This document shows, piece after piece, positions 55,574-64,000 of a stretch of 64,000 nucleotides of DNA. Origin of the DNA: Lysinibacillus sphaericus OT4b.31 (GTDB taxonomy: Bacteria; Bacillota; Bacilli; Bacillales_A; Planococcaceae); contig NZ_KB933398.1 of assembly GCF_000392615.1 (NCBI RefSeq), positions 3,881,851 through 3,945,850 of the forward strand. Direction: 5' to 3'. The translations under genes and the position numbers were made by a program. Under the pieces are notes generated by a model. That model saw only the letters and a program-made list of their open reading frames with translations, was not told the origin of the DNA and searched no databases. The stretch's first letter is position 1, and each line of letters begins with the position of its first letter.

Positions 55574-56227
55574 TTATTTGCCTCCTTCCACAGATTTCTT
55601 CGTAGGAAGAACTTCACCACGGTAGATCCATACTTTAACGCCTAATTTACCGTAAGTAGTGTCAGCTTCTGCGTGTGCATAGTCGATGTCAGCACGTAGA
55701 GTATGAAGTGGAACAGTTCCTTCACTATAGTGTTCAGCACGCGCGATATCAGCGCCACCTAAACGACCAGATACTTGTGTTTTAATTCCTTTTGCACCAG
55801 CACGAATTGTGCGTTGGATCGCTTGCTTTTGCGCACGACGGAATGATACACGGTTTTCTAATTGACGAGCGATGTTTTCAGCTACTAGACGAGCGTCAAG
55901 ATCAGCACGTTTGATTTCGATGATGTTGATGTGTACACGTTTACCAGTTAAATCGCCAAGGTATTTACGAAGATTTTCAACTTCAGTACCACCTTTACCG
56001 ATTACCATACCTGGTTTTGCAGTGTGAATTGTAATGTTTACACGGTTTGCAGCACGTTCGATTTCAACTTTAGAAACTGAAGCGTCTTTAAGAGCCGTTT
56101 CAATATATTTACGCACTTTGATGTCTTCGTGAAGTAGAGTTGCATAGTCTTTTTCAGCGTACCATTTTGACTCCCAGTCACGAATAATACCAACGCGCAG
56201 TCCTATTGGATGTACTTTTTGACCCAC
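55574..56227 (-). CDS. rpsC: 30S ribosomal protein S3
   Basis: 217 residues; [22 protein letters not shown] motif [19 protein letters not shown], and [20 protein letters not shown]. Forms the mRNA entry channel. Confidence 0.98.
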   Translation of the reverse strand: MGQKVHPIGLRVGIIRDWESKWYAEKDYATLLHEDIKVRKYIETALKDASVSKVEIERAANRVNITIHTAKPGMVIGKGGTEVENLRKYLGDLTGKRVHINIIEIKRADLDARLVAENIARQLENRVSFRRAQKQAIQRTIRAGAKGIKTQVSGRLGGADIARAEHYSEGTVPLHTLRADIDYAHAEADTTYGKLGVKVWIYRGEVLPTKKSVEGGK

Positions 56228-56230
56228 GGA

Positions 56231-56575
56231 TTAACCCTCCTTCTTCTCAGATACCACTAGAGTAATGTGGCTTGTGCGTTTGTTAATTGCGCTTGCACGT
56301 CCTTGTGCACGTGGACGGAAACGTTTTAATGTTGGACCTTCATCAACGAATACTTCAGAAACTACTAAAGAGTTGATGTCAAGATCGTAGTTGTGCTCAG
56401 CATTTGCAACTGCAGATTTTAATACTTTCTCAACGACTGGAGACGCCGCTTTTGGAGTATGACGTAAAATCGCAACTGCTTCACCAACTTGCTTACCTCG
56501 GATTAAGTCTACAACTAGACGTACTTTACGAGGAGCAATGCGTACTGTGCGAGCGATAGCTTTAGCTTGTGTCAT
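56231..56575 (-). CDS. rplV: 50S ribosomal protein L22
   Basis: 114 residues; [20 protein letters not shown], then the tunnel-loop region [20 protein letters not shown]. Confidence 0.98.
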   Translation of the reverse strand: MTQAKAIARTVRIAPRKVRLVVDLIRGKQVGEAVAILRHTPKAASPVVEKVLKSAVANAEHNYDLDINSLVVSEVFVDEGPTLKRFRPRAQGRASAINKRTSHITLVVSEKKEG

Positions 56576-56597
56576 TAGGATTTACCTCCTCTCAAAA

Positions 56598-56876
56598 TTA
56601 GCGTCTTGTTTTCTTGTCGTCTGCACCGTGACCTTTGTAAGTACGTGTCGGTGCGAATTCACCAAGTTTGTGGCCTACCATATCTTCTGTTACGTATACA
56701 GGAACATGTTTACGTCCATCATATACAGCAATCGTTAAACCGATGAAAGTCGGGAAAATTGTAGAACGGCGAGACCAAGTTTTGATAACTTGTTTTTTCT
56801 CAGAAGCCTCTTGTGCTTCCACTTTTTTCATTAAGTGGTCATCGACAAAAGGTCCTTTTTTCAAGCTGCGACCCAT
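56598..56876 (-). CDS. rpsS: 30S ribosomal protein S19
   Basis: 92 residues; [40 protein letters not shown], ending [19 protein letters not shown]. Head protein that contacts S13. Confidence 0.98.
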   Translation of the reverse strand: MGRSLKKGPFVDDHLMKKVEAQEASEKKQVIKTWSRRSTIFPTFIGLTIAVYDGRKHVPVYVTEDMVGHKLGEFAPTRTYKGHGADDKKTRR

Positions 56877-56936
56877 GTAGGAACCTCCCTCTGTGATTCC
56901 ACCACGGCTCTCACATAGAACCGTAGTTTAACCACT

Positions 56937-57767
56937 TTATTTTTTACGACTACGGATGATGAATTTATCCGATTTGTTTTTCTTCTTGCGAGTTTTGTAA
57001 CCAAGTGCTGGTTTACCCCAAGGAGTCATTGGTGATTTACGTCCGATTGGAGAACGTCCTTCACCACCACCGTGTGGGTGATCGTTAGGGTTCATTACAG
57101 AACCACGAACAGTTGGGCGTTTACCTAACCAACGGCTACGACCAGCTTTACCGATGTTTACAAGTTCGTGTTGTTCGTTACCAACTTGACCGATTGTAGC
57201 GCGGCAAGTAGCAAGAATTAAACGTACTTCACCTGATTGAAGACGTACGATAACGTATTTATCTTCACGACCAAGTACTTGAGCTGAAGTACCAGCTGAA
57301 CGTACTAATTGGCCACCTTTACCAGGTTTTAACTCGATGTTATGGATTGTAGTACCCATTGGAATGTTTGCTAATGGTAATGCGTTACCTGCTTTAATAT
57401 CAGCATCTGGACCAGATTCGATTGTTTGACCAACCTCTAGACCTTTTGGTGCTAAGATGTAAGCTTTTGCTCCATCAGCGTAGTTGATTAATGCGATATT
57501 CGCAGAACGGTTTGGATCATATTCGATAGTAGCAACTTTTGCCGGAATGCCATCTTTAATACGTTTGAAATCGATGACACGGTATTGCTTCTTATGACCA
57601 CCACCATGATGACGAACAGTGATTTTACCTTGGTTGTTACGACCAGCTTTGCGTTTAGTTGGTTCAAGCAATGATTTCTCAGGCTTGTTAGTTGTAATTT
57701 CCGCAAAGTCTAATGACGTCATATTACGACGACCATTAGAGGTAGGTTTATACTTTTTAATCGCCAT
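56937..57767 (-). CDS. rplB: 50S ribosomal protein L2
   Basis: 276 residues; [40 protein letters not shown], and the peptidyl-transferase-proximal [20 protein letters not shown]. Confidence 0.98.
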   Translation of the reverse strand: MAIKKYKPTSNGRRNMTSLDFAEITTNKPEKSLLEPTKRKAGRNNQGKITVRHHGGGHKKQYRVIDFKRIKDGIPAKVATIEYDPNRSANIALINYADGAKAYILAPKGLEVGQTIESGPDADIKAGNALPLANIPMGTTIHNIELKPGKGGQLVRSAGTSAQVLGREDKYVIVRLQSGEVRLILATCRATIGQVGNEQHELVNIGKAGRSRWLGKRPTVRGSVMNPNDHPHGGGEGRSPIGRKSPMTPWGKPALGYKTRKKKNKSDKFIIRSRKK

Positions 57768-57814
57768 GTGTTTTCCCTCCTTCTTGATTGTTCAAATCAT
57801 ATATCCCTAAAGGA

Positions 57815-58099
57815 TTACATTTCGAATAATTCGATGTCTTTGCTGTCCGTAGTTAATTTAACAATCGCTTTACGACGTTTGTTAGTGTAACCACCGTAAC
57901 GGCCAACGCGCTTGAATTTACCTTTGTAGTTAAGAACGTTTACTTTCTCAACTTCTACACCAAAGATCTCTTCTACAGCGTCTTTTACTTGAGTTTTGTT
58001 AGCGCGAGTGTCTACTTCGAAAGTATACTTTTTCTCTGCCATAAGTTCTGAAGAACGCTCAGTAATGACCGGACGTTTTAAAATATCACGTGCTTCCAT
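57815..58099 (-). CDS. rplW: 50S ribosomal protein L23
   Basis: 94 residues; [20 protein letters not shown] and [20 protein letters not shown]. Docking site of trigger factor and SRP at the tunnel exit. Overlaps rplD by one base. Confidence 0.97.
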   Translation of the reverse strand: MEARDILKRPVITERSSELMAEKKYTFEVDTRANKTQVKDAVEEIFGVEVEKVNVLNYKGKFKRVGRYGGYTNKRRKAIVKLTTDSKDIELFEM

Positions 58100-58722
58100 T
58101 ATCCAAGCACCTCCTCAACTTTTTCTACTGCAGCTTTCGTGAATACAACTTTTTCATGACCTAAAAGATCAAGAACGTTGATTCCGTTTGCAGTTAAAAC
58201 TGTTACACCAGGGATGTTGCGAGCAGATAATGCTACGTTTTCATCTAGGTCAGCAGTTACGAATAAAGATTTTTTCTCTAAAGAAAGATCTTTAAGGATT
58301 TTTGTGAATTCTTTTGTTTTTGGTGCTGCTAGTGTAAGAGCATCAAGAACTAAGAAGTTTTGTTCTACAACTTTAGCTGATAAAGCTGATTTAAGAGCTA
58401 AGCGACGAACTTTTTTAGGTAATTTATAAGAGTAGCTACGTGGAGTTGGACCGAATACGATACCACCGCCGCGCCATTGTGGAGAACGGATAGAACCTTG
58501 ACGAGCACGACCAGTTCCTTTTTGGCGCCATGGTTTACGACCACCACCAGCAACTTCAGAACGGTTTTTTACCTTATGATTACCTTGACGAAGAGAAGCG
58601 CGTTGTGCAACTACTGCGTCGAATAATACTGCTTCATTTGGCTCGATTCCGAAGATCGCTTCGTTTAACTCGATTTCACCAACTGAAGCACCTGTTTGAC
58701 TAAGTACAGATACTTTTGTCAT
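58099..58722 (-). CDS. rplD: 50S ribosomal protein L4
   Basis: 207 residues; the tunnel loop with [20 protein letters not shown] and [21 protein letters not shown]4 regulates the S10 operon in some bacteria; no L4-binding leader is evident here. Confidence 0.98.
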   Translation of the reverse strand: MTKVSVLSQTGASVGEIELNEAIFGIEPNEAVLFDAVVAQRASLRQGNHKVKNRSEVAGGGRKPWRQKGTGRARQGSIRSPQWRGGGIVFGPTPRSYSYKLPKKVRRLALKSALSAKVVEQNFLVLDALTLAAPKTKEFTKILKDLSLEKKSLFVTADLDENVALSARNIPGVTVLTANGINVLDLLGHEKVVFTKAAVEKVEEVLG

Positions 58723-58748
58723 TCCTGTTTCCTCCTTTCTTGAAGTGA

Positions 58749-59378
58749 TTAGTTAGCTTTAATTGCAGTTTTAACTGTAACTAGAGCTTTTTTAGAACCA
58801 GGAACATTACCTTTAACAAGTAGTAAGTTACGTTCCGCATCAACTTTCACGATTTCTAAGTTTTGGATTGTAACTACAGTGCCACCCATTTGACCAGGTA
58901 ATTTCTTTTGTTTAAATACGCGGTTCGGAGCAACTGGACCCATTGAACCAGGACGACGGTGGTAACGAGAACCGTGGGCCATAGGACCACGAGATTGTCC
59001 GTGGCGTTTGATAACACCTTGGAAACCTTTACCTTTAGTAACTCCTGTTACATCAATTACATCGCCTTCTGCGAAAATTTCTACTTTGACTTCTTGACCA
59101 ACTTCGTATTCTTCAACGTTCACGTTGCGGAATTCACGAATGAAGCGCTTAGGAGCAGTATTCGCTTTTGCTACGTGACCTTGTTCTGGTTTGTTAGAAA
59201 GCTTAACTCGCTTATCTTCGAAACCAACTTGGATTGCTTCGTAGCCATCTGTATCGACAGTTTTCTTTTGAAGAACTACGTTTGGAGCAGCTTCGATAAC
59301 TGTTACCGGGATTAAATCGCCGTTTTCAGCGAAAACTTGAGTCATACCAATTTTTCTACCTAAGATTCCTTTAGCCAT
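58749..59378 (-). CDS. rplC: 50S ribosomal protein L3
   Basis: 209 residues; [40 protein letters not shown] and the extended loop [20 protein letters not shown]. Confidence 0.98.
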   Translation of the reverse strand: MAKGILGRKIGMTQVFAENGDLIPVTVIEAAPNVVLQKKTVDTDGYEAIQVGFEDKRVKLSNKPEQGHVAKANTAPKRFIREFRNVNVEEYEVGQEVKVEIFAEGDVIDVTGVTKGKGFQGVIKRHGQSRGPMAHGSRYHRRPGSMGPVAPNRVFKQKKLPGQMGGTVVTIQNLEIVKVDAERNLLLVKGNVPGSKKALVTVKTAIKAN

Positions 59379-59425
59379 TTGTCACACCTCCTGTAAGTTT
59401 TAAAAATGTTATATTGTTTTTACCA

Positions 59426-59819
<394 letters not shown>

Positions 59820-59862
59820 CAGCAACCTCTCGTTTCATCGCAGTCAAAGACCAACATTCAAC

Positions 59863-59891
59863 ATTATATACAATAAAAAAAGAATAAGCAA
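59863..59891 (-). promoter_or_regulatory. Promoter of the S10-spc-alpha operon
   Basis: TTGCTT (59891-59886), 17-bp T-rich spacer, TATAAT (59868-59863). Start near 59856, giving a leader of about 120 nt. Upstream, 59892-60179 contains no gene. Confidence 0.8.
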
Positions 59892-60179
59892 GTCTTTTCG
59901 CTAAATTCTTTTAAATGTTGTAGATATTCTTAACTACTATTATTTCTCGCTTATTTAAGCCGTTTACTAGTATATAAAATTTCTACGAATATTGCAACAC
60001 ATATGGCTATACTACAACGTTTTCGAACATTTCTTACAATTGTATTATACACTACAAGATTTGTCCTAGCAGTCTCTTCGTTAGTAAAGACGAACGAACG
60101 TAGTTGCTCACACATTCGTATATGGCTGTGTTGAGCATCGTCTTTAACTCTTGCTGATCAACTGATAATACGAAAATAC

Positions 60180-60218
60180 AAAAAACAGTACGGGGCATAA
60201 TAAGCCATACTGTTTTTT
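60180..60218. terminator. Terminator after the ABC permease gene
   Basis: AAAAAACAGTACGGGGC and GCCATACTGTTTTTT pair with a few wobbles; A and T runs allow either direction. Confidence 0.75.
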
Positions 60219-60238
60219 GAGTTTTAGATTATTTTTGT

Positions 60239-62218
60239 TTATAAAGACTCACGAATTACTTTTTTATAATAACCAACAGAGAGTATAGCAAAGATTGCAT
60301 ATAGTGCTATATAGCAACTCATAGCTATCCATAACGGTGCCGTTAGTTCTGAGCCAAATAAAAACCAGCCTGATTTAACTGCAAAGTAACTATGAAGTAA
60401 TCCGATTAGTAAAGGTACGCCAAAATTAAAGGCTTGCTTCATATATATTCCTTTCATAATATCTCGCTCTGCAAATCCAATTTTTCTTAATATCGTATAT
60501 GAGCTTCGTTCCTCTTCTGCTTCAGACATTTGTTTAAAGTACAAAATGCTGCCTGTTGTCATTAAAAAGGCTAAGCCTAAGAAAGCTGTCGTAAATATCG
60601 TTATTCCCAAGGTTTCGATATTTTCTTTACGTTTCCCCTCATAAGAAGCTTGTATATAGTTTTGCGTTACCCCTTCCCTATCTATAGAAGAAATAACACC
60701 TGCACCCGATTGTATATAAAGTTTTTCAGCAGAAGCTAAATCTGTTTCTGATTTTAACGTGATGGAAGATTGTTTATGCCATTGTGATCCATCTGATATC
60801 GTAGCTAGCTTTTCAAACAATGTGTCTGTTACTACAAAAATGGGTCCACCCCCACCTGCAGTCACAATACCACTAATAATACTTTCATTTTGCACATCTA
60901 CGACATGAAAAGTTTCCTCATGTTCTCCCACAGTTACGGCCATATCATGATCCTTTTCCAACGGAAACATTTCTGCCATATAACCACCATAATTTGTTAA
61001 GATGACATCATTTCCAGACACTGAAGCGTCGGGCACACTTTGTTTGTAATCAGAGAGTGGGACTGTATAAATAATACCTTTCATATTATAAAATGGGCTA
61101 TCTCGTTGATCATTTGGTAGTAATTGCGCTACTGAAGCTGTTACAGCCTGTAATCGGTAATCAATTTTGTTATAAGCAATGTTATTTTGCTCTAGCTTCT
61201 GTAAAAACTCCTGCCCGTTATCTTCAAGTAATATAAAATCTCCCGGTACATGACTGTATGCAGATGCTGCTGACGAGTAGTATGAAATATAAGATAATGT
61301 TGTAACCCCAAGTGATACACCCGTTAAAACCGTAATAAGCGTCAATGATTTTGCGTTACTTTTCATACGGTGCATAATGGGGGTTAATGCTAATACATCA
61401 TGTACAGATAAATGCCCATTCTTCTTTAGACGTACGGCATTCATAATAAACGCAACAGAAAAGCGGAATACAAGGAATGTCCCACCGATTGTTGACGCTA
61501 AGATAATAATCATATTAACAAAAAGATTGCCAGTCGACTCAATATTGAATAGTTTTGTTGATGCATAATATCCATATGCAATTAACACAAGCCCTAAGAA
61601 GCCAATCATCATTTGTAATGGACTAAAACGTTTTACACGCTCGTCTGCTTTTCTAGAAGCACTAAATAATGATAGCAATGATACACGATGAATCATCCAA
61701 GCCACCTGCACCAGCACAATTACTAGTAGAATAAAGAATACTGCAATAGACTGTTGTAATGCCTGTGTACTGAATGTCATTGCCACAAGTGCTTCTTTCT
61801 CTAGTACACGTAGTAATACCATCGCAAAGAAACGTGAGCTGAAGAAGCCTGCCAGCATTCCTAAAACAACTGCACCAACAAATAATAAAATACTTTCTAC
61901 CGCCAATAAACGTACTATAAGGCCCTTTGTCATTCCTATTAACTGATACAAGCCGATTTCCTTACTGCGACGCTTCATAAATAAATGGTTAGCATATAAC
62001 ACGAAGAACAAAATGATAAAGTACAGAATATATGTTGCAGCTTCAAAACCTGCTGTTGCTGTACCACTCTTCTTTACTGAGGCTAACACTTCAGCATTCA
62101 TTTGTAATGTCACAAAAGAAAAATATAGCGTGACACTAAAAATAAGCGCAAAGAAATATAAGTAATAATGCTTCATATTTTTCTTCATGCTGCGGAACAC
62201 GAGTTTACTAAGACTCAT
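60239..62218 (-). CDS. BceB-type ABC transporter permease (FtsX family)
   Basis: 659 residues from the ATG at 62218 (GGTGG upstream; overlaps the ATPase stop by 11 bp). Ten membrane helices in the BceB layout: TM1 (about 18-38), three spans to 165, TM5-6 (200-250), an FtsX-like stretch, a large external domain (about 320-520), and three C-terminal spans. The external domain between TM7 and TM8 is the sensor/resistance region in peptide-detoxifying transporters. It works with the ATPase and, by family habit, directly with the neighbouring histidine kinase. Confidence 0.9.
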   Translation of the reverse strand: MSLSKLVFRSMKKNMKHYYLYFFALIFSVTLYFSFVTLQMNAEVLASVKKSGTATAGFEAATYILYFIILFFVLYANHLFMKRRSKEIGLYQLIGMTKGLIVRLLAVESILLFVGAVVLGMLAGFFSSRFFAMVLLRVLEKEALVAMTFSTQALQQSIAVFFILLVIVLVQVAWMIHRVSLLSLFSASRKADERVKRFSPLQMMIGFLGLVLIAYGYYASTKLFNIESTGNLFVNMIIILASTIGGTFLVFRFSVAFIMNAVRLKKNGHLSVHDVLALTPIMHRMKSNAKSLTLITVLTGVSLGVTTLSYISYYSSAASAYSHVPGDFILLEDNGQEFLQKLEQNNIAYNKIDYRLQAVTASVAQLLPNDQRDSPFYNMKGIIYTVPLSDYKQSVPDASVSGNDVILTNYGGYMAEMFPLEKDHDMAVTVGEHEETFHVVDVQNESIISGIVTAGGGGPIFVVTDTLFEKLATISDGSQWHKQSSITLKSETDLASAEKLYIQSGAGVISSIDREGVTQNYIQASYEGKRKENIETLGITIFTTAFLGLAFLMTTGSILYFKQMSEAEEERSSYTILRKIGFAERDIMKGIYMKQAFNFGVPLLIGLLHSYFAVKSGWFLFGSELTAPLWIAMSCYIALYAIFAILSVGYYKKVIRESL

Positions 62219-62969
62219 AACCGTCACCACCTAGCACGCTTTGCGTATGCATGATTTCCTGAAAAAATGCCTGCCTTGTCTTATCACCTTTATATAGCTC
62301 ACTATAAATGAGTCCATCTTTTAAAAACAAAACACGTGTACAAAAGCTTGCTGCCACCGCATCATGTGTAACCATCATAATCGTCGCTTCTTTCGCCTCA
62401 TTAATACTTTGTAAGTTTTTTAGGAGCGCTGTAGCTGATTTTGAATCGAGCGCACCCGTTGGTTCATCCGCAAACACAAGGGATGGATTAGTAATCAGCG
62501 CACGAGCAGCAGATGTTCGTTGCTTTTGACCACCTGATATTTCATTCGGATATTTATTTAATATATCTGTAATACCTAATAAGTGTGTTAGTTCTTTAAC
62601 ACGACTCTCCGCAACAGCCTTTGGTAACTTACCAATCGCTAATGGCAGTAATATATTTTCTTTAACTGTTAATGTATCGAGTAAGTTGTAATCTTGGAAG
62701 ATAAAGCCCAACTGTTCACGGCGGAAATTGGCTAGTGCCTTTTCCTTCATACCACGTAAGCTTTGACCATTTATTTCGATAACACCCTCAGTAGCAAAGT
62801 CGATGGAACACAAAACATTTAATAGTGTCGTCTTACCTGAACCAGAGGGTCCCATAATACCTACGAATTCACCTTTGTTAACTTCTACATCAATGCCTTT
62901 CAGTACTTCCTGAGCCGTTGATTTTTTACCATATACTTTTTTTACTTTACGTCCAATTAAAACCGCCAC
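62208..62969 (-). CDS. BceA-type ABC transporter ATPase
   Basis: 253 residues. Walker [14 protein letters not shown]-loop [21 protein letters not shown], signature [15 protein letters not shown], Walker [19 protein letters not shown] switch. It powers the BceB-type permease. The target peptide (bacitracin-like or other) cannot be told from sequence. Confidence 0.92.
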   Translation of the reverse strand: MAVLIGRKVKKVYGKKSTAQEVLKGIDVEVNKGEFVGIMGPSGSGKTTLLNVLCSIDFATEGVIEINGQSLRGMKEKALANFRREQLGFIFQDYNLLDTLTVKENILLPLAIGKLPKAVAESRVKELTHLLGITDILNKYPNEISGGQKQRTSAARALITNPSLVFADEPTGALDSKSATALLKNLQSINEAKEATIMMVTHDAVAASFCTRVLFLKDGLIYSELYKGDKTRQAFFQEIMHTQSVLGGDGYES

Positions 62970-63042
62970 TTAGTCGCGCCCCTTCCTATAGCCCAAGTGT
63001 ACCCTGTCTGCTAAATGATTTCGTGCGTTTTACATGACAATA

Positions 63043-63075
63043 TAAAAAGGTAGGTGACAATTTCGTCATCTACCT
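63043..63075 (-). terminator. Terminator at the end of the histidine-kinase gene
   Basis: AGGTAGATGAC and GTCACCTACCT (one G-T) form a stem followed by TTTTT. It includes the stop codon of the kinase, so the transporter genes need their own promoter in 62970-63042, where none is obvious. Confidence 0.7.
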
Positions 63076-64000
63076 GTTAGTTTGACATATTCATTTTGCA
63101 AGGGAAAACGTAATGTAAATATGGAACCTTCACCAACCTCGGACTGCACACTAATACGAATACCGATTTTCACTGCCACATTATGTGCCAAGTATAAACC
63201 CATGCCTGTTGATTGTGCAGACTCTCTACCAGCTGTCCCCGTATAAGACTTTTGAAAGATACGCGGTATATCATCCTTACGAATACCCATACCTTCATCT
63301 TTTATATGTAGTAATTGTGCGCCAGTCGCATCTACTTCCGAAAAAATCAATACCTCCGTATTTGCAGGACTATATTTAATGGCATTTGATAGGATTTGTC
63401 GTACAATAAATGCTAACCATTTACCATCTGTCATGACAATCTCCGATAATTCTGCCACATCAAAGCCAATTCCCCTTTCCAAACACCATGGCTGCATTGC
63501 ACGGATTTCCTTGTAAACAACCATACGAAGTTCAATTTCCGTCATATAATTATCTTTTTCAATTGAAGCAAGACGCGTTTGATGTAACTGTTGATCGACT
63601 AGTAAATGAAGTCTAAGCCACTCATGTTCTAATTTTCGACGTAATACTAAATCATCTATCTGAGACAACATTAAATTAATGGATGTTAAAGGTGCCTTCA
63701 CCTCATGTACCCAAGCTAGAAGCTCGTCTGAATACTCCTGTAATTGTACCTTTGCTTTGTTCAACTCCATATCCTTTACATAGAACACATCTTCAAGTTT
63801 CGTAAAATATGCATCTTGAAACGGTGACAGGTCCATACTTTTACTATGAACATCATCTAGCTGTCCATCCACATTTCCCAGGAAATCTTTTAGCTGACCT
63901 ACTTCTACAATATAACGCCACAGCAAAAATATCAAAAAACTAACAAACATACAAATATTAACATAAGTAATCGAAATACTCACTAATCCAACGTCTAAAA
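63066..64000 (-). CDS. BceS-type sensor histidine kinase, partial at window edge
   Basis: At least 311 residues; the frame stays open to the window edge. The visible N-terminus holds one membrane helix (the second of the usual two; ICMFVSFLIFLLW), so the true start lies beyond 64000, although an in-frame GTG exists at 63983. No extracellular sensor is present, as in intramembrane-sensing kinases. The H box is WVHEVKAPLTSIN, the N box ILSNAIKYSP, G boxes DEGMGIRKDD and STGMGLYLAHN. With the following ABC genes it forms a Bce-type detoxification module; the response regulator is expected further upstream. Confidence 0.92.
   Translation of the reverse strand, partial: LDVGLVSISITYVNICMFVSFLIFLLWRYIVEVGQLKDFLGNVDGQLDDVHSKSMDLSPFQDAYFTKLEDVFYVKDMELNKAKVQLQEYSDELLAWVHEVKAPLTSINLMLSQIDDLVLRRKLEHEWLRLHLLVDQQLHQTRLASIEKDNYMTEIELRMVVYKEIRAMQPWCLERGIGFDVAELSEIVMTDGKWLAFIVRQILSNAIKYSPANTEVLIFSEVDATGAQLLHIKDEGMGIRKDDIPRIFQKSYTGTAGRESAQSTGMGLYLAHNVAVKIGIRISVQSEVGEGSIFTLRFPLQNEYVKLTGR

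Overview
The window comes from a low-GC, Gram-positive, endospore-forming rod of the Bacillaceae/Planococcaceae, most likely Lysinibacillus. Supporting signs are the sporulation genes gerD, kbaA and cwlD, the sigW-rsiW-cdaA-cdaR-glmM-glmS block, a glmS ribozyme, and the long S10-spc-alpha ribosomal operon. The genus is an inference from gene order and protein style; no database was searched.

Positions 1-5447 are an AT-rich accessory region full of decayed genes: a lipoprotein gene without a start, two further pseudogenes, a histidine-kinase tail and a TIR-like fragment. Between them lie an intact secreted C39-type peptidase gene and a membrane-anchored beta-propeller gene. A transposon-end remnant at 787 suggests that this stretch was once cargo of an older element.

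Positions 5453-23734 are an 18.3-kb Tn7-like transposon inserted downstream of glmS, at the classical attTn7 position. The 5-bp target duplication ACAAA is visible on both sides (5448-5452 and 23735-23739). The glmS-proximal end has four TnsB-type sites at an exact 20-bp period; the far end has three spaced sites. The core is a complete tnsABCDE set on the minus strand. A Mrr-like nuclease gene sits unusually between tnsA and the right end. Cargo comprises a lipoprotein and a secreted protein, an HTH protein, a membrane GAF protein with a small coupled partner, and a defence-type AAA ATPase/subtilase pair (ietA/ietS, Gao_Iet type) with a small convergent Pepco/trypco-like gene.

The most unusual feature is that several further copies of the transposon's own terminus lie inside the element: 7420, 10050 and 10280 facing one way, 7047 and 7686 facing the other, and a degenerate one near 14552. 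Several of them sit at borders of cargo modules. This looks like a record of stacked insertions, or a modular system with alternative left ends.

Positions 23759-33620 hold chromosomal core genes on the minus strand: glmS with its ribozyme, a PfpI-like protein, glmM, cdaR, cdaA, rsiW, sigW (with an ECF-type autoregulatory promoter), arginase, and a four-tRNA cluster. One of these tRNAs looks like a Glu/other hybrid with a broken acceptor stem. Next come an acyl-CoA synthetase gene and a 5S rRNA gene that has an rrn-type promoter and three 122-bp repeats but no 16S or 23S.

Positions 36413-59900 hold a small secreted protein gene, kbaA, gerD, salA, cwlD, rpsI-rplM, truA, the ECF transporter energizing module, and the alpha, spc and S10 ribosomal operons, including secY, adk, infA and rpoA. 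The methionine aminopeptidase gene usually found between adk and infA is absent. The window ends in a Bce-type peptide-resistance module: ABC permease, ATPase, and a histidine kinase cut by the window edge.
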